NCBI GenBank assembly: GCA_021803885.1
Contig: JAJZKY010000027.1
Location: forward strand, 1-14,694
Direction: 5' to 3'
Source of the DNA: Planctomycetota bacterium
GTDB taxonomy: Bacteria; Planctomycetota; Phycisphaerae; WQYP01; JAJZKY01
Length of the DNA stretch: 14,694 bases
In this document: one piece after another, positions 7,674 through 14,694 of the stretch
How the letters are laid out: every line of letters starts with the position of its first letter
How positions within the stretch are numbered: position 1 is the stretch's first letter
Notes under the pieces: generated by a model
Told to the model about the DNA's origin: nothing
The model's input: only the letters and a program-made list of their open reading frames with translations
Database searches by the model: none
Made by a program: the position numbers and the translations under genes

Positions 7674-7998
7674 TCGGCTCGGGACGATTCAGGGTCTCGA
7701 CAGTGTTACTACCGGGCCGCAGTACACAATGTCCCTCTGCTGAATGGAAGCCAGCTTCATTCGCAGAACCAGCTCCGCAGTTTGGGGGAACTTCGTTCCG
7801 AGAGGGGCTGCCGGGGTGCAGAGAGAGAGCCGAGAAAGACTCAACTCCCTCATAATGAACCACTTATTGATCCGGCCCTGAAGCATTGCATTCGGGTGCC
7901 CCATCCTCGCCGCGTATTTTTGCGGCGAGGATGGGAAAAATTGGTTCATTCCAATCGGGCCGAATCAATAACTCCCAAATCGTTCTTGTTTCGCACCT
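7674..7998. other. 325-bp convergent intergenic region
   Basis: This lies between the 3' ends of copy C (+) and the beta-helix gene (-). No convincing gene is seen. The clear element is the 14-bp hairpin at 7900-7935. A weak 5-bp hairpin, GGAAC-TTC-GTTCC, lies at 7787-7799. Confidence 0.6.
7900..7935. terminator. perfect 14-bp hairpin between convergent genes; possibly a dispersed repeat
   Basis: The arms CCCATCCTCGCCGC (7900-7913) and GCGGCGAGGATGGG (7922-7935) are exact reverse complements around an eight-base loop, GTATTTTT. The position between two gene 3' ends suggests a bidirectional terminator, although neither strand has a classic T-tract after the stem. Hairpins beginning GGGTGCCCCATCC are, from memory, frequent in acidobacterial intergenic regions, so it may belong to a repeat family. 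Confidence 0.65.
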
Positions 7999-10041
7999 CT
8001 ATTGGTTCGGCTTGCATTGTGTTACATGGCCGCCGATGGTGACGGTGGCCTCGCTTTCCGCCCCGCAATACACGGTGTTCGGCAAGCTGTCGGTAAAGTG
8101 GACGTTGACCGGACAGACCGCGCCAGGATCATTCTGCGTTGGATCGCATCCCCCATCCCCGGCATAGAAGGTATAGGTAGGCGTATTCTGCCAGGTATTC
8201 GTCCCAATCGTCGTGTTGTTATATCCGTCCCAGTCCCCGCCACCGTACGCAAACTGATCGTTGAACGTGTTCCCTGTGAAGGTCACACCGGCATTATTGC
8301 TGGCATCCGTATCGATGCCAAAGTCATGCGCGGTTCCATTGTTCGTGGTTGTGACCGTGTTTCCGGTGAAGACCGCGTTGCCCGCCGGCGTCATACTGGT
8401 CACCCGCAGGCCGATCGCCTCGCAGGCCACCGAGGTCGCAGTGATCTTGTTGCCGGTCACCTTCACGCCCACTGGCGGCGATGGCAGGAAGCTGTTGTCA
8501 AATTCCAGTTGCACACCATACGTCCCTCCCCCCTCGCAGCCGCCATACTCCGGGTCCTGTGGCAGCTCCGTCACGTTGATGATGTTGTTGGAGACGGTCA
8601 CGTAGTTCGAGTTGATGTGGAATCCACGCCCGCTCTTCGGATGGCAGTTGTTGTTGGTCACCGTGGTGTAGTCGGCTGGTATGTCGGCGCAGAAATCGTT
8701 TGCATACGTCGCGTTCATGCTGATGTCGTTACCGCTGATCGTACTGTGCTGGTTGACCGTCCGGATGCCGCCTTGCGGCGAGCCAATAATCGTATTGTTT
8801 TCGATCAGGTCCCCGCTGCCGGGATTTTGATTGTTCTGGCCGATGAAAATGGCCTGACCCTGGAAAGCGGCTCTCGCGGAAAGTATGCCCTGACCCGGTT
8901 CCTGAATATTGGTCACTTTGTCGTAGATCGTGTTGTTCTCGATCTTCGCGCCGGCAGGAAGGTAGTTCGACTGGTAGAACTGGGCTCCTGTGTTCTGGAA
9001 CGTCGCTGTGATGTTGTGAATGTATGGCGCCGAACTAAAGTTCCCCTGGCCAAAACCAAACACGGGACTGAATATCGCCGAGTTCGGTGACTGGACAATG
9101 TTTCCGCCATAGACTTCCAGGCCGCCATGCGCGGAACCGCATGGACCGCCATACCCCGGATTGCTCGTAGACCAGCAATCGTGGCCTTCAATCGCCGGGG
9201 TTGGCTGTGAGCCGCCACCAGTCCCGTAGGTGATCGTGTGGCCATTCAAGTTCAGTGTGATGTTGTTGGCGTCAATCCCGAAGCAGGCTCCCGGGCTCGA
9301 AACATCATTAGCTAAGTAGTAGGTCCCTGAGCTCGTAAGGTCTCTACACGCGGTGAGCGCCTTTCCTGTAGCCGGACCAGTCGGTGTCGGTGTCGGCGTC
9401 GGTGTCGGCGTTGGCGTCGGTGTCGGTGTTGGTGTTGGTGTTGGCGCCGGTGTTGGCGTCGGCGTTGGTGTTGGCGTTGGTGTCGGCGTTGGTGTTGGCG
9501 TTGGTGTTGGTGTCGGTGTTGGCGTTGGTGTTGGCGTTGGTGTTGGCGTCGGCGTTGGCGTCGGCGTTGGCGTCGGCGTTGGTGTCGGCGTCGGTGTTGG
9601 TGTTGGCGGTGTGACTGGCGGAACTGGCGTCGTAGGTGGCGTCGGCGTCGGAACTGGCGTTATAGGCGGCACCGTACTGCTGGCCGCAACAGTCAGTGTC
9701 AGCGCGCCCGTAACATTGTTTTTCAGGGAATCCGATACCACCACGTTAAATGTGTAGGTCCCAGTCGTTGTTGGCGTACCGCTTACACTTCCGGTCGAGC
9801 TAATAGAGAAACCCTGCGGCAACGAAGACTGTCCGAAGCTCCAGGAATATGGCGGCTGTCCTCCATTCGCTGCCAGGGCAACGGTGTAGCTGGAGCCAGC
9901 CGTCGCGGAAGGAATACTATTCGTTACCAAACTCAGTGGAGGATAGCAACTGGTGGCGGTTCCGCTTGCAAGCGTGCTGGCAGGCCGTGCGCTTATGCAG
10001 ATCGTCAGAACTGCTAGGGGGAGAAGATATTTGCGTGCCAT
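7999..10041 (-). CDS. secreted Ig-like / Thr-Pro linker / parallel beta-helix protein
   Basis: A 680-residue exported protein. An N-terminal signal peptide (about 1-26, basic MARK, then a hydrophobic core ending in Ala-Ser-Gly) is followed by an Ig-like domain of the He_PIG type (about 35-118: [48 protein letters not shown]). A Pro/Thr linker runs from about 120 to 221, with roughly 38 Thr-Pro units and one Ala-Pro. The C-terminal 450 residues form a right-handed parallel beta-helix with repeated 'I..N.I....' and GN.I/GNT turns and several cysteines. Such beta-helices bind or cleave/epimerise polysaccharides. No catalytic site is recognised and no PEP-CTERM anchor is present at the end (VTQCKPNQ). 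A GGAG site lies ten bases before the ATG and a sigma-54 promoter candidate lies at 10241-10256. A surface or EPS-modifying role is inferred from context. Confidence 0.88.
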   Translation of the reverse strand: MARKYLLPLAVLTICISARPASTLASGTATSCYPPLSLVTNSIPSATAGSSYTVALAANGGQPPYSWSFGQSSLPQGFSISSTGSVSGTPTTTGTYTFNVVVSDSLKNNVTGALTLTVAASSTVPPITPVPTPTPPTTPVPPVTPPTPTPTPTPTPTPTPTPTPTPTPTPTPTPTPTPTPTPTPTPTPTPTPTPTPTPAPTPTPTPTPTPTPTPTPTPTPTGPATGKALTACRDLTSSGTYYLANDVSSPGACFGIDANNITLNLNGHTITYGTGGGSQPTPAIEGHDCWSTSNPGYGGPCGSAHGGLEVYGGNIVQSPNSAIFSPVFGFGQGNFSSAPYIHNITATFQNTGAQFYQSNYLPAGAKIENNTIYDKVTNIQEPGQGILSARAAFQGQAIFIGQNNQNPGSGDLIENNTIIGSPQGGIRTVNQHSTISGNDISMNATYANDFCADIPADYTTVTNNNCHPKSGRGFHINSNYVTVSNNIINVTELPQDPEYGGCEGGGTYGVQLEFDNSFLPSPPVGVKVTGNKITATSVACEAIGLRVTSMTPAGNAVFTGNTVTTTNNGTAHDFGIDTDASNNAGVTFTGNTFNDQFAYGGGDWDGYNNTTIGTNTWQNTPTYTFYAGDGGCDPTQNDPGAVCPVNVHFTDSLPNTVYCGAESEATVTIGGHVTQCKPNQ
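9381..9609 (-). repeat. hexanucleotide tandem array encoding (Thr-Pro)n
   Basis: About 229 bp of ACRCCR units on the minus strand (GGYGTY on the plus strand), roughly 38 copies, encode Thr-Pro dipeptides with one Ala-Pro. Third positions switch between A and G in an irregular pattern, while the dipeptide hardly changes. It is an extended, probably rigid spacer between the Ig-like domain and the beta-helix. Confidence 0.92.
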
Positions 10042-10240
10042 TACACTCAGACTCCATTCTTTCCAAAAATCTTTCCTGCTGACTGTCGAATCGCCGTCTT
10101 ATCAACGGGTTACGACATTTTCCGCAAATCATAGCCTTGGCGGCCGTACGATACGGCAAACACCAACCTAAGGAGGAAACACAAATCGTACAGGCAGGAA
10201 CAGAATTGCAAGAAAGAGCCGTCAAACCTGTCCTTTCCGC

Positions 10241-10256
10241 TGCAAAATGACACCCA
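10241..10256 (-). promoter_or_regulatory. sigma-54 promoter candidate of the beta-helix gene
   Basis: On the minus strand TGGGTGTCATTTTGCA fits TGGCAC-N5-TTGCA, with exact GG-N10-GC spacing and an exact -12 TTGCA; the -24 box has two or three mismatches. Transcription would start near 10230, about 190 bases before the start codon. No copy of the GTGCAAA-N4-TGCAC palindrome lies at the distance seen for the other two sites, so support is weaker. Confidence 0.4.
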
Positions 10257-10365
10257 CAATGCGTGTCGACGCGGACAAGTATAGGTTGAGGAGTGGAACT
10301 GGCAGAGGCTTTCTCTGTCACATCTCCAACGTCAGTAAATATTGGACTAGTACCATCATAATAAT

Positions 10366-10383
10366 GCAAAGCCCCGACTTTGC
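10366..10383. repeat. 6-bp inverted repeat after the ligase gene
   Basis: GCAAAG (10366-10371) and CTTTGC (10378-10383) flank CCCCGA. On the minus strand it starts 21 bases after the ligase stop and is followed by ATTATTAT, so it may be a weak terminator. It also lies about 120 bp before the -24 box of the candidate promoter at 10241-10256, so an operator role is an alternative. Confidence 0.3.
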
Positions 10384-10403
10384 CTATTTCAGATTGGGTT
10401 GTT

Positions 10404-11768
10404 CTAGGCGGGCGGACCCAGTGTGGGAATCTGCTTACGCAACACCGGTAGCAGGGCAGGAGACCACTCTCCTGCCGGAACGGCGGGAGCAGTCGTGCCA
10501 ATTTGATCCGTCTCGGTCTCGGTCGCCGGTTTTTGCAACATCGGCAGCAAGCTAAGCGACCCACTAATGGCACCGATGAAATACCACTGGTCCCGATACA
10601 GATTATGGGCCGCGTACCCGTCGAACAACAGTAGCAAAAATATGATGTTGAACATGGCTGGAAGTTGCTGCAGGAATCCCGATGCGTGGACAGCCAGTAA
10701 TTCCTTCCGCAGCCGGAAGTTCAACCGGAATACACAGATCAGATAGCCTCCGAACGTAAAAACACCGATCAGCCCCAGTTCTCCCAAAAGCTTGAAATAG
10801 AGCGAGTGTGCATTCAGCCAGTGCTTGCGGCCGCTCCCAGGCCAATATGCCATGCCGTTCGCGTCGGTGTAGTTGCCCGCACCGATCCCCGTAATCGGAT
10901 TGCTCTCGAACATCTTGATGCCGCCCTGCCAGCTCAGGAGGCGATTCTGATAGGACTCATCGCTCTTCAGATGATTCACAGTTTCATATCGAGCTTTGTA
11001 TTGTTGAGGAATCACAACCCACACCAGCGGGGCGAGCAGCACAATGACCGGCAAATACATCAGGTTCTTCGGCTTTCGGAACAGCACAAGCAACACCAGG
11101 AACAGGACTCCCGCCGCAGCCGCGCGCGATCCCGTATCCACTATGGTCACCAGGTACAACCCGATCGAAGCGGCGGCAATCGCCCGCATCCATACCGGGT
11201 TCGAACGCGCCATTATTGCGAGACAGAGCGGAATCGTCAACAGCAGCGTGATCGCCATAGTGTCCGGATCTCCGGCAGAACTCGTAATTCCGATCGCGCG
11301 GTCAATGTTCATCCGCACCTGCCAGATCCCATGGGCGTAGTTCCACAGAGCGCTTCCGCCCAGCCAGTCAACCAACAAAATGTCTGTCAGAATAAACCAG
11401 CGGATGCGCTCCTCCGTTGTGAGCAGCGCGGCTACAAACACGACGAACACAACGACTTCCAAAAATGAAATGCAGGATGCAAATGCGTTGGCGCGCCAGA
11501 ATGCCAACGGAATCGATACGATCATCGCTCCAAAAAATGCTAGAAACCAGCGCGTAGGCGCTGGAAATCGAAGCTTTTGGCTGTTGATCAGAAACCCCAT
11601 CAGCAGGAGCCCCGCCACCACCCTCTCCAGGTGGAGCGACGCCATTTGCGGATACAATTCGCCGGGCTGCAATTCCATGACGATCAGCAACGCAAGCATC
11701 CCGATATAGGGGCGCGCCAGCCCAATCATCGCCAAAACGAATAAAACCGCAACAACGAACAAACCCAT
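10404..11768 (-). CDS. O-antigen ligase/polymerase-type membrane protein (Wzy_C; XrtA-associated O-glycosylation ligase-like)
   Basis: A 454-residue inner-membrane protein with about ten to twelve hydrophobic segments and the Wzy_C/WaaL layout. Conserved pieces are TGSR (212-215) before a membrane segment, then the large periplasmic loop with NRLLSWQGGIKMF (275-287), NPITGIGAGNY (290-300) and NAHSLYFKLLGELGLIG from 319. Proteins of this family transfer or polymerise undecaprenyl-linked glycan. The N-terminal RPYIG followed by a membrane segment resembles the exosortase-A-associated O-glycosylation ligase group, which would fit the deacetylase type found nearby. A roughly 50-residue hydrophilic tail follows the last membrane segment. 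It is divergent from the flippase gene, and a near-consensus sigma-54 promoter lies at 11812-11827. Whether it is a ligase or a polymerase (Wzy) cannot be settled from sequence. Confidence 0.88.
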   Translation of the reverse strand: MGLFVVAVLFVLAMIGLARPYIGMLALLIVMELQPGELYPQMASLHLERVVAGLLLMGFLINSQKLRFPAPTRWFLAFFGAMIVSIPLAFWRANAFASCISFLEVVVFVVFVAALLTTEERIRWFILTDILLVDWLGGSALWNYAHGIWQVRMNIDRAIGITSSAGDPDTMAITLLLTIPLCLAIMARSNPVWMRAIAAASIGLYLVTIVDTGSRAAAAGVLFLVLLVLFRKPKNLMYLPVIVLLAPLVWVVIPQQYKARYETVNHLKSDESYQNRLLSWQGGIKMFESNPITGIGAGNYTDANGMAYWPGSGRKHWLNAHSLYFKLLGELGLIGVFTFGGYLICVFRLNFRLRKELLAVHASGFLQQLPAMFNIIFLLLLFDGYAAHNLYRDQWYFIGAISGSLSLLPMLQKPATETETDQIGTTAPAVPAGEWSPALLPVLRKQIPTLGPPA

Positions 11769-11811
11769 CCGGTACCCGCCTCATCGGCACAATAGTGCCC
11801 ATTCCTCCTAC

Positions 11812-11827
11812 TGCACGCATGGTGCCA
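11812..11827 (-). promoter_or_regulatory. sigma-54 promoter of the O-antigen ligase gene
   Basis: On the minus strand TGGCACCATGCGTGCA carries an exact -24 element TGGCAC and a -12 element GTGCA with one mismatch, and GG-N10-GC spacing is exact. The start is expected near 11801, giving a leader of about 33 bases. It is the closest match to consensus in the window. Confidence 0.62.
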
Positions 11828-11908
11828 TCATCGCGGCTCAAAAGAAATAGAATCCTGGTTACTTGAGCGAGGATGAATCCTCCTAAAAACCCGCCAGACT
11901 CGATGTAC

Positions 11909-11934
11909 CTGCAAGAAAACCGAAGAAATTGCAG
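11909..11934. repeat. inverted repeat CTGCAA-N14-TTGCAG, possible operator
   Basis: The 6-bp arms are exact and their starts are 20 bp apart, about two helical turns. The centre is about 96 bp from the -24 box of the ligase promoter, close to the 92-93 bp seen at the two main palindromes. The arms contain the same TGCAA half as those palindromes. It could be a degenerate enhancer for the ligase; short repeats like this also arise by chance. Confidence 0.3.
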
Positions 11935-11972
11935 TGTCCACCGCAAAACACTCCCATCTCCGGCTGCGAAAA

Positions 11973-11988
11973 GTGCAAATATTTGCAC
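11973..11988. promoter_or_regulatory. candidate enhancer (UAS) palindrome, copy 2
   Basis: GTGCAAATATTTGCAC is a perfect 16-bp palindrome with the same GTGCAAA-N4-TGCAC core as 2164-2179. Downstream flanks are also alike (ACAT, then AAA, then CGCG). It lies about 110-125 bp before the expected flippase transcript start and about 155 bp from the ligase -24 box, so it could serve both divergent promoters. Confidence 0.6.
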
Positions 11989-12071
11989 ATTTAAACCGCG
12001 GATTCCCTGAAAATTTGCCCATCCGCAGTCCGTGGAATTGGGGAAGCCCGGCCCGTCTCGGCTTATCGCTT

Positions 12072-12087
12072 TGGCCTGCCAAATGCT
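12072..12087 (+). promoter_or_regulatory. sigma-54 promoter of the flippase gene
   Basis: TGGCCTGCCAAATGCT has exact GG-N10-GC spacing and shares the unusual -24 box TTTGGCCT with the deacetylase promoter at 2262-2277. The -12 box ATGCT has one mismatch to TTGCW. The start is expected near 12098, giving a leader of about 40 bases. Confidence 0.58.
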
Positions 12088-12137
12088 AAGAAATAGTCGG
12101 CATTCGTACGTCCACGCCCTTCAGGAGCTTCATCGCA

Positions 12138-13691
12138 GTGTCAGCTACCGTTTCCCATCAGCCACATCGCATCCAGTATTCCCTGAGAAAACTGGTCCAG
12201 GGATCGAGCAGCGGCGTGTTGCGAATGGTATTTCTCGCCGCCATCGGCTTCTTTCTCATGCCATTCACGCTCCATAAGATTGGATCGCAGCAATATGGCA
12301 TCTGGGCTGTCGCGATGACATTCATCGGCTACTACAGCTTCCTCGATCTGGGCCTTTCCGGGGCGGTCTTCACCCACATGGCCTACGCCTTTGGACGCGA
12401 AGATCACGAGGAAGCTCGCAACATCTACGGTGCCGGCATCCGCATCTTTGGGGCCGTCGGGCTGGTCCTGATAGCAGCTACCTTTCTGCTTGCTGGCGGT
12501 GTCTATTTTCTGAACTACACCCACGGTCGCTTGCTGGCGGAAGTCCTTCTCATCGTCGGCTTCAGTACCGCCATCAGCTTTGGCATGCGCGTCCCCTTTG
12601 GGACGCTAAACGCTGGCCAGCACTTCGACATCACCGCCTGGGTGCTCATTCTCACTGGACTCTTGCGCGCCGCGAGCACTGTGCTCGTCCTCAATGCAGG
12701 CCACGGAGTGATCGCCCTGGCGTGGCTCTCGGTAGTGACTGCGGTTCCCGCCAACGCCATTGTTCTTTGGACTGTGCATCGCAAGTATCCATTCCTCAAG
12801 ATCTTTTCCTGGCCCCGCTGGAATCGCCTGACATCCAAAAAACTTTTTGGCTTCGGCGGGCCTGTACTCATCGGACAAATCGCCGACCGCATCCGCTTCC
12901 AAACCGACACGCTCACCGTCTCCTTCTTCATTGGTCTGACGGCGGTCGCCCATTACAGCATCGGCTCTACGCTGGTGCTCTACTACATGGACGGAATCGC
13001 GACCATCGTCGGCGTCTTGACGCCGGTGCTCACCATGCAGAAAAGCGTCAGCGACCACGCTGGATTTGAGCGCAGCTATTTCTCCGGAACACGAATCGCT
13101 CTCGCCAGTTCAGCCTTTGTCGCCTTCGGCATGATCGCCTGGTCACGGGACTTTGTCTCTCTCTGGATGGGCCCGGCCTTCACCGACGTGTATCCCGTCA
13201 TCGTCATTCTCTCGATCGCGGTTTTTCTTGAGACATCCCAGGCCACCTCCGTCAACGCCCTCTACGCCAGCCTGCATCAAAAGGCGTACGCCGCTCTCAA
13301 CATCAGCGAGGCGCTCTCCAACCTCGTGCTCAGTCTTCTGCTGGCGCGACCCTACGGCATGATCGGCGTTGCCATCGGTACATTGATTCCCAGCATCGTC
13401 TTTCGCGGCATCCTGCAGCCGATTGTGGTCCAGCGTGTCCTCCACATCAAGATCCGCGACACTGCTCTCCTCTATCTGCGCACTGGCCTTCGTTGTGCTG
13501 CGTTTCTCGTCGTTCCCTGGTTCATTACACGTCTCTGGCTACGTCCCACATATTTCCACCTGATCGCTGTCGGTATGCTTTCCACGATTGCCTATGCCGT
13601 GCCGGTATGGTGGCTGGAGTTTAACGCCGTCGGCGCCGGCAAGATCGCCGCCTCCCTCCGATCGGCACGCCGTCACGTCCTTGCCCGTTAA
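12138..13691 (+). CDS. polysaccharide flippase (Wzx/MATE-like, MOP superfamily)
   Basis: A 517-residue inner-membrane protein with about twelve to fourteen hydrophobic segments, of the polysaccharide-biosynthesis exporter type that flips undecaprenyl-linked sugar units. The N-terminal part (GVLRMVFLAAIGFFLMPFTL, then IGSQQYGIWAVAMTF and GYYSFLDLGLSGA) is typical of these flippases; a second bundle begins near residue 230 (FGFGGPVLIGQIADRIRFQTDTL). The start is a GTG at 12138 with AGGAG at 12123-12127. The next in-frame ATG would cut into the first membrane segment, so GTG is preferred. It is transcribed away from the ligase gene, from a sigma-54 promoter candidate 50 bases upstream. The family is secure; the polysaccharide carried is unknown. 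Confidence 0.9.
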   Translation: MSATVSHQPHRIQYSLRKLVQGSSSGVLRMVFLAAIGFFLMPFTLHKIGSQQYGIWAVAMTFIGYYSFLDLGLSGAVFTHMAYAFGREDHEEARNIYGAGIRIFGAVGLVLIAATFLLAGGVYFLNYTHGRLLAEVLLIVGFSTAISFGMRVPFGTLNAGQHFDITAWVLILTGLLRAASTVLVLNAGHGVIALAWLSVVTAVPANAIVLWTVHRKYPFLKIFSWPRWNRLTSKKLFGFGGPVLIGQIADRIRFQTDTLTVSFFIGLTAVAHYSIGSTLVLYYMDGIATIVGVLTPVLTMQKSVSDHAGFERSYFSGTRIALASSAFVAFGMIAWSRDFVSLWMGPAFTDVYPVIVILSIAVFLETSQATSVNALYASLHQKAYAALNISEALSNLVLSLLLARPYGMIGVAIGTLIPSIVFRGILQPIVVQRVLHIKIRDTALLYLRTGLRCAAFLVVPWFITRLWLRPTYFHLIAVGMLSTIAYAVPVWWLEFNAVGAGKIAASLRSARRHVLAR

Positions 13692-13734
13692 AGGGAGTGT
13701 AGAGTATGCGCAGTCTGTGATACAGTTCGGCATC

Positions 13735-14694
13735 ATGCTTGACCGTCGCCGTTTTCTTGCTGTCTGCTCGCAATTGGGGTTGGCTTCGACATTGTTGCCA
13801 GGAACTCTCTACACCGTCGCCGCACAGGCACAGGCTGCGGATGCGCTTCCATCGGCCACTCCGTCTGCCTCCCTTCCTGAAATCACGCCCGAAATGATCG
13901 AACAGGCGGCCGCGCTTGCTGGCGTTCCCCTCGCCCCCGATCAGATTTCCATGATGCTGGATGCGCTGAATCGGCAGCGCGACAGTTATTCCTCGATCCG
14001 CGCGCTCCACATGCAGAACAGCGTCGCCCCTGCCTACATCTTCGATCCGCTGCCGCAGGACGCTACCGTCGAAACCCAGCGCCAGTCTCCTAAATATGGC
14101 AATCCGCCCACGGTTGGCGAGCCTCCCATCAATCTGGAGGAACTGGCCTTTGCCAACATCCCGAAACTCGCCGAATATATTCGCACCAAAAAGGTTTCTT
14201 CCGTCGCGTTGACGGAAATGTACATCGAGCGCATTCGCCGCTTCAATCCGGCCCTGCATTTCCTCATCACGCTCACCGAAGAACGCGCCATGGCCCAGGC
14301 CAAGGCCGCCGACGCTGAAATCGCTTCTGGAACCTATCGCGGCCCGCTGCACGGATTGCCGTGGGGCGCCAAAGACCTGCTTGCAGTCAAAGACTATCCC
14401 ACCACCTGGGGTGCAGGCGGCTTCGAGCATCAGACCTTCGACTACGACGCAACGGTTGTGCAGCGCCTCGATGCCGCGGGCGCGGTCCTGGTGGCGAAAC
14501 TGAGCCTCGGCGCGCTGGCCATGGGAGACAAATGGTTTGGCGGTCGCACCCTCAACCCATGGAACCGCCGTCAGGGATCGAGCGGGTCTTCCGCCGGCCC
14601 CGCCTGCGCCACCGCCGCCGGATGTGTCGCTTTCTCCATTGGCTCGGAAACTCTCGGCTCCATTTCCTCACGTTGGGCCAGTCCTCCGGACCTT
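13735..14694 (+). CDS. Tat-exported amidase-signature family hydrolase, 3'-truncated by the window
   Basis: The frame is open from ATG 13735 to the window edge (320 codons). An N-terminal twin-arginine signal (DRRRFLAV, then a hydrophobic stretch ending near Ala-Gln-Ala) predicts folded export by the Tat pathway. The amidase signature follows: catalytic Lys213 in GLPWGAKD, the Gly/Ser loop QGSSGSSAGP (280-289, cis-Ser probably Ser285) and nucleophile Ser309 in GSETLGSIS. The Lys-Ser-Ser spacing fits the family (24 residues between the serines). Such enzymes hydrolyse amide bonds; the substrate is unknown. There is no good ribosome binding site. It is separated from the flippase by 43 bases, so it may be read from the same transcript, although a link to EPS is not evident. 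The last eight or so residues (RWASPPDL) do not fit the usual SP-x-x-R-C-G. Confidence 0.88.
   Translation, partial: MLDRRRFLAVCSQLGLASTLLPGTLYTVAAQAQAADALPSATPSASLPEITPEMIEQAAALAGVPLAPDQISMMLDALNRQRDSYSSIRALHMQNSVAPAYIFDPLPQDATVETQRQSPKYGNPPTVGEPPINLEELAFANIPKLAEYIRTKKVSSVALTEMYIERIRRFNPALHFLITLTEERAMAQAKAADAEIASGTYRGPLHGLPWGAKDLLAVKDYPTTWGAGGFEHQTFDYDATVVQRLDAAGAVLVAKLSLGALAMGDKWFGGRTLNPWNRRQGSSGSSAGPACATAAGCVAFSIGSETLGSISSRWASPPDL

Larger units (their letters stand above)
10042..10403. other. 362-bp intergenic region upstream of the beta-helix gene
   Basis: No gene is supported. It holds a sigma-54 promoter match (10241-10256, minus), which would give a long leader of about 190 bases. A 6-bp hairpin, GCCGTA-CGA-TACGGC (10143-10157), falls within that leader. 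A short inverted repeat, GCAAAG-N6-CTTTGC (10366-10383), follows the ligase stop codon. No known riboswitch was recognised. Confidence 0.6.
11769..12137. other. 369-bp divergent control region between ligase and flippase
   Basis: No gene is supported. From left to right: inverted repeat GGCAC-AATA-GTGCC (11786-11799) near the expected ligase transcript start; a minus-strand sigma-54 promoter (11812-11827); inverted repeat CTGCAA-N14-TTGCAG (11909-11934); a perfect palindrome (11973-11988); and a plus-strand sigma-54 promoter (12072-12087). Confidence 0.65.

Noticed and set aside
8002..9090. Long plus-strand ORF of 362 residues opposite the beta-helix gene
   Set aside because: The minus-strand frame has a signal peptide and recognisable domains; this frame is Arg/Val/His-rich without motifs, typical of an antisense shadow.
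9381..9609. CRISPR-like array
   Set aside because: The units are 6-bp contiguous repeats without spacers inside a coding frame.
9353..9757. Plus-strand Gly-Val repeat ORF of 134 residues
   Set aside because: It is the antisense shadow of the Thr-Pro array of the minus-strand beta-helix gene; it has no ribosome binding site and is pure repeat.
10100..10165. c-di-GMP (GEMM-I) riboswitch before the beta-helix gene
   Set aside because: On the minus strand CGCCAAGGCTATGA recalls the 3' core of GEMM-I, but the GCAAACC 5' core and the GNRA-capped stem are missing.
10366..10383. Third copy of the enhancer palindrome
   Set aside because: It shares only TGCAAA and the dyad form; the right arm and the spacing to the -24 box (about 120 instead of 92-93 bp from the centre) differ.
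11867..11880. Second minus-strand GG-N10-GC box for the ligase
   Set aside because: The -12 box (CTCGC) is poor, and the site at 11812-11827 is far better and closer to the gene.
13621..14430. Minus-strand 269-residue ORF over the amidase
   Set aside because: The plus strand encodes clear Tat and amidase-signature motifs here; the minus frame shows none.

Overview
The window looks like part of an exopolysaccharide (EPS) locus from a moderately GC-rich Gram-negative soil-type bacterium. Acidobacteriota (Terriglobia-like) is the best guess. This rests on the gene families and on the long, tidy intergenic hairpins; it is an inference, because no rRNA or marker gene is present.

Layout. (1) 40-1991 (+): an NtrC-type sigma-54 response regulator that appears translationally coupled to a gene ending at 43, then a small cytoplasmic protein of unknown function. 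A strong hairpin follows at 2031-2060. (2) 2325-7673 (+): an operon-like run of a membrane-anchored polysaccharide deacetylase of the XrtA/PEP-CTERM-locus type and three tandem CapK/PaaK-like adenylate-forming enzymes. The middle copy has a broken nucleotide-binding loop and lacks the C-terminal domain. (3) 7674-7998: a convergent intergenic region with a 14-bp perfect hairpin. (4) 7999-10041 (-): a secreted protein with an Ig-like domain, a very long Thr-Pro linker and a parallel beta-helix. (5) 10404-11768 (-): an O-antigen ligase/polymerase-type membrane protein. (6) 12138-13691 (+): a Wzx-like flippase, divergent from the ligase. (7) 13735 to the end (+): a Tat-exported amidase-signature enzyme, cut by the window edge.

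How it fits together. The regulator keeps the GAFTGA loop needed to contact sigma-54. Four intergenic sites match the -24/-12 sigma-54 promoter (GG-N10-GC), each in front of a surface-polysaccharide gene: the deacetylase operon, the beta-helix protein, the ligase and the flippase. Two of them, about 9.8 kb apart, share the same arrangement: a palindrome GTGCAAA-N4-TGCAC, then TGGCCT-N5-WTGCW with -24 lying 99 or 100 bp from the palindrome start. I propose that this palindrome is the enhancer site of the regulator encoded at the left edge, making the window a self-contained sigma-54 EPS regulon resembling the PrsK/PrsR-XrtA systems. No exosortase, glycosyltransferase or PEP-CTERM protein is visible here. 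All calls come from reading the sequence; no database search was possible.
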